Assembly: GCA_963840545.1 (NCBI GenBank)
Contig: CAWIZE010000001.1
Location: forward strand, 186,001-250,000
Direction: 5' to 3'
Origin: JAKAWQ01 sp963840545
Lineage (GTDB): Bacteria > Pseudomonadota > Alphaproteobacteria > Acetobacterales > Acetobacteraceae
DNA: 64,000 nt
The notes beneath the pieces were generated by a model. The model did not search any database. It was not told where the DNA came from and was given only the letters and a program-made list of their open reading frames with translations. This document shows positions 63,577 through 64,000 of this stretch, in pieces. Each line of letters opens with the position of its first letter. Positions within the stretch are counted from its first letter, which is position 1. Both the position numbers and the translations under genes were made by a program.

Positions 63577-63822
63577 CTATTGTGCGGCGATCCTGTCGGC
63601 GAGCCAGGCGCCGAGAAGCCGCTCGGGATAGCGCAGCACCCGCCCCGACAGGCGCAGGTACGGCGGGCCGATCTTCTCCTCCCGCCACCGCAGCAGGCAG
63701 TCCTTGCTGACGCCAACGATCCTCGCCGCCTCGACGGGCCGGAGAAGCCGGTCCTCCGTCAGATCGGCGCCGGCCGGCGCAGCCGAAGGCGTCGGGGCGG
63801 TAGAACGGAGCGATTCACTCAT
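63577..63822 (-). CDS. AlpA-like transcriptional regulator/excisionase
   Basis: 81 aa. After a Ser/Ala/Pro N-terminus the core LLRPVEAARIVGVSKDCLLR and WREEKIGPPYLRLSGRVLRY is the AlpA/MerR-type winged HTH seen in P4-like satellites. In P4-family elements AlpA/Vis-type proteins control integrase and excision; here it precedes the replication genes. ATG at 63822. It is the second HTH protein of this type in the element (the other is at 57318), so the two may have divided roles. Confidence 0.85.
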   Translation of the reverse strand: MSESLRSTAPTPSAAPAGADLTEDRLLRPVEAARIVGVSKDCLLRWREEKIGPPYLRLSGRVLRYPERLLGAWLADRIAAQ

Positions 63823-64000
63823 TGACGGGCCTCCTTGCCGCCGCGAATGACGGCGCGCATGCCCGCGAAAATACGGTGCGCGCTGGTAGCAGCTTAGGTC
63901 GAAGGCCGCCGTTGTCCGCCGCTGCCTTTGTCGTCGCCATTGTCTGCCGTCGTCGTCGCATTGCAGCCCAAAGGTCGAAAGACGACGAAACGGCGCGGAA
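63823..64000. other. Upstream region of the AlpA-like gene with GACGAC-type short repeats
   Basis: 178 nt to the window end. The minus strand shows imperfect repeats of GGCGACGACA/GGCAGACAATG/GGCGGACAACGG between about 63910 and 63965. A 48-residue open frame passes through it but looks low-complexity, so no gene is called. Promoter sequences for the AlpA-like gene are expected here. Confidence 0.35.

Larger units (their letters stand above)
55544..64000. mobile_element. Probable integrated satellite/plasmid-like element (right end outside window)
   Basis: Starting at the 3' end of tRNA-Ser, gene content changes from metabolic genes to mobile-element genes, nearly all on the minus strand: HicBA-like pair, two small related proteins, an excisionase-like HTH protein, a secreted protein with a one-TM partner, a P4-type primase-helicase, two small proteins and an AlpA-like regulator. 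Parts are visibly less GC-rich. No integrase, capsid or portal gene lies in the window. The presence of a primase with a candidate origin but no structural genes points to a P4-like satellite or integrative plasmid. The left boundary is inferred from the tRNA. Confidence 0.6.

Overview
The window is 64 kb of very GC-rich DNA with dense, often overlapping genes, GTG starts and strong AGGAGG-type ribosome binding sites. Gene content (two branched-chain amino-acid-type ABC systems, MmgE/PrpD proteins, a LivM-LivG fusion, a type-2B-like MetG, DUF4239 and DUF6622 proteins, an H1-like lysine-rich protein) suggests an alphaproteobacterium, probably Rhodospirillales/Acetobacteraceae. The genus cannot be fixed from sequence alone.

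Layout. 1-1.9 kb: thiC (minus, cut by the window edge) under a TPP riboswitch. 2.0-7.2 kb: a five-gene liv-type uptake operon (binding protein, two permeases, two ATPases), then sufE. 7.2-14.6 kb: a minus-strand peptide/opine-type ABC operon (dppA-B-C-D-F) ending in a FAD oxidoreductase. dppB, dppC and dppF each carry frameshifts, and a 124-bp copy of the dppF 3' end lies beyond the oxidoreductase. 14.8-18.4 kb: class II aldolase, M20 amidohydrolase and a serine beta-lactamase-like hydrolase. 18.6-22.1 kb: a stress cluster (PEBP, Dps, BON, Hsp20, Usp). 22.2-31.7 kb: a long minus-strand housekeeping run: MBL hydrolase, tatD, two membrane proteins, metG, holB, tmk, D,D-carboxypeptidase, RlpA-like lipoprotein, MltB. 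31.8-39.5 kb: MmgE/PrpD protein, class III aminotransferase, pepN, glycosyltransferase, DegT aminotransferase. 39.5-46.1 kb: a second liv system with a fused LivM-LivG protein and two tandem near-identical binding proteins. 46.4-51.6 kb: RraA-like protein, malate synthase G, a glycosyltransferase-like protein and a four-carbon acid sugar kinase. 51.7-55.3 kb: histone-H1-like protein and a prpD-prpC pair.

At 55,454 a tRNA-Ser(CGA) marks the edge of what looks like an integrated phage-satellite or plasmid-like element that runs off the right end. It carries a HicBA-type toxin-antitoxin pair, two small related proteins, two AlpA/excisionase-like DNA-binding proteins, a secreted protein with a one-TM partner, and a 980-aa P4-type primase-helicase. 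Next to the primase is a candidate origin: a perfect 21-bp inverted repeat around an AT-rich spacer. No integrase lies in the window.

The most unusual pattern is at four unrelated gene ends (about 15.59, 21.12, 51.65 and 53.8 kb). In each, the stop codon is the first member of a short tandem array whose period (13 or 17 nt) is not a multiple of three, so TGA appears in all three reading frames just after the gene. Two dispersed hairpin families are also seen; one copy supplies the last codons of a glycosyltransferase gene.
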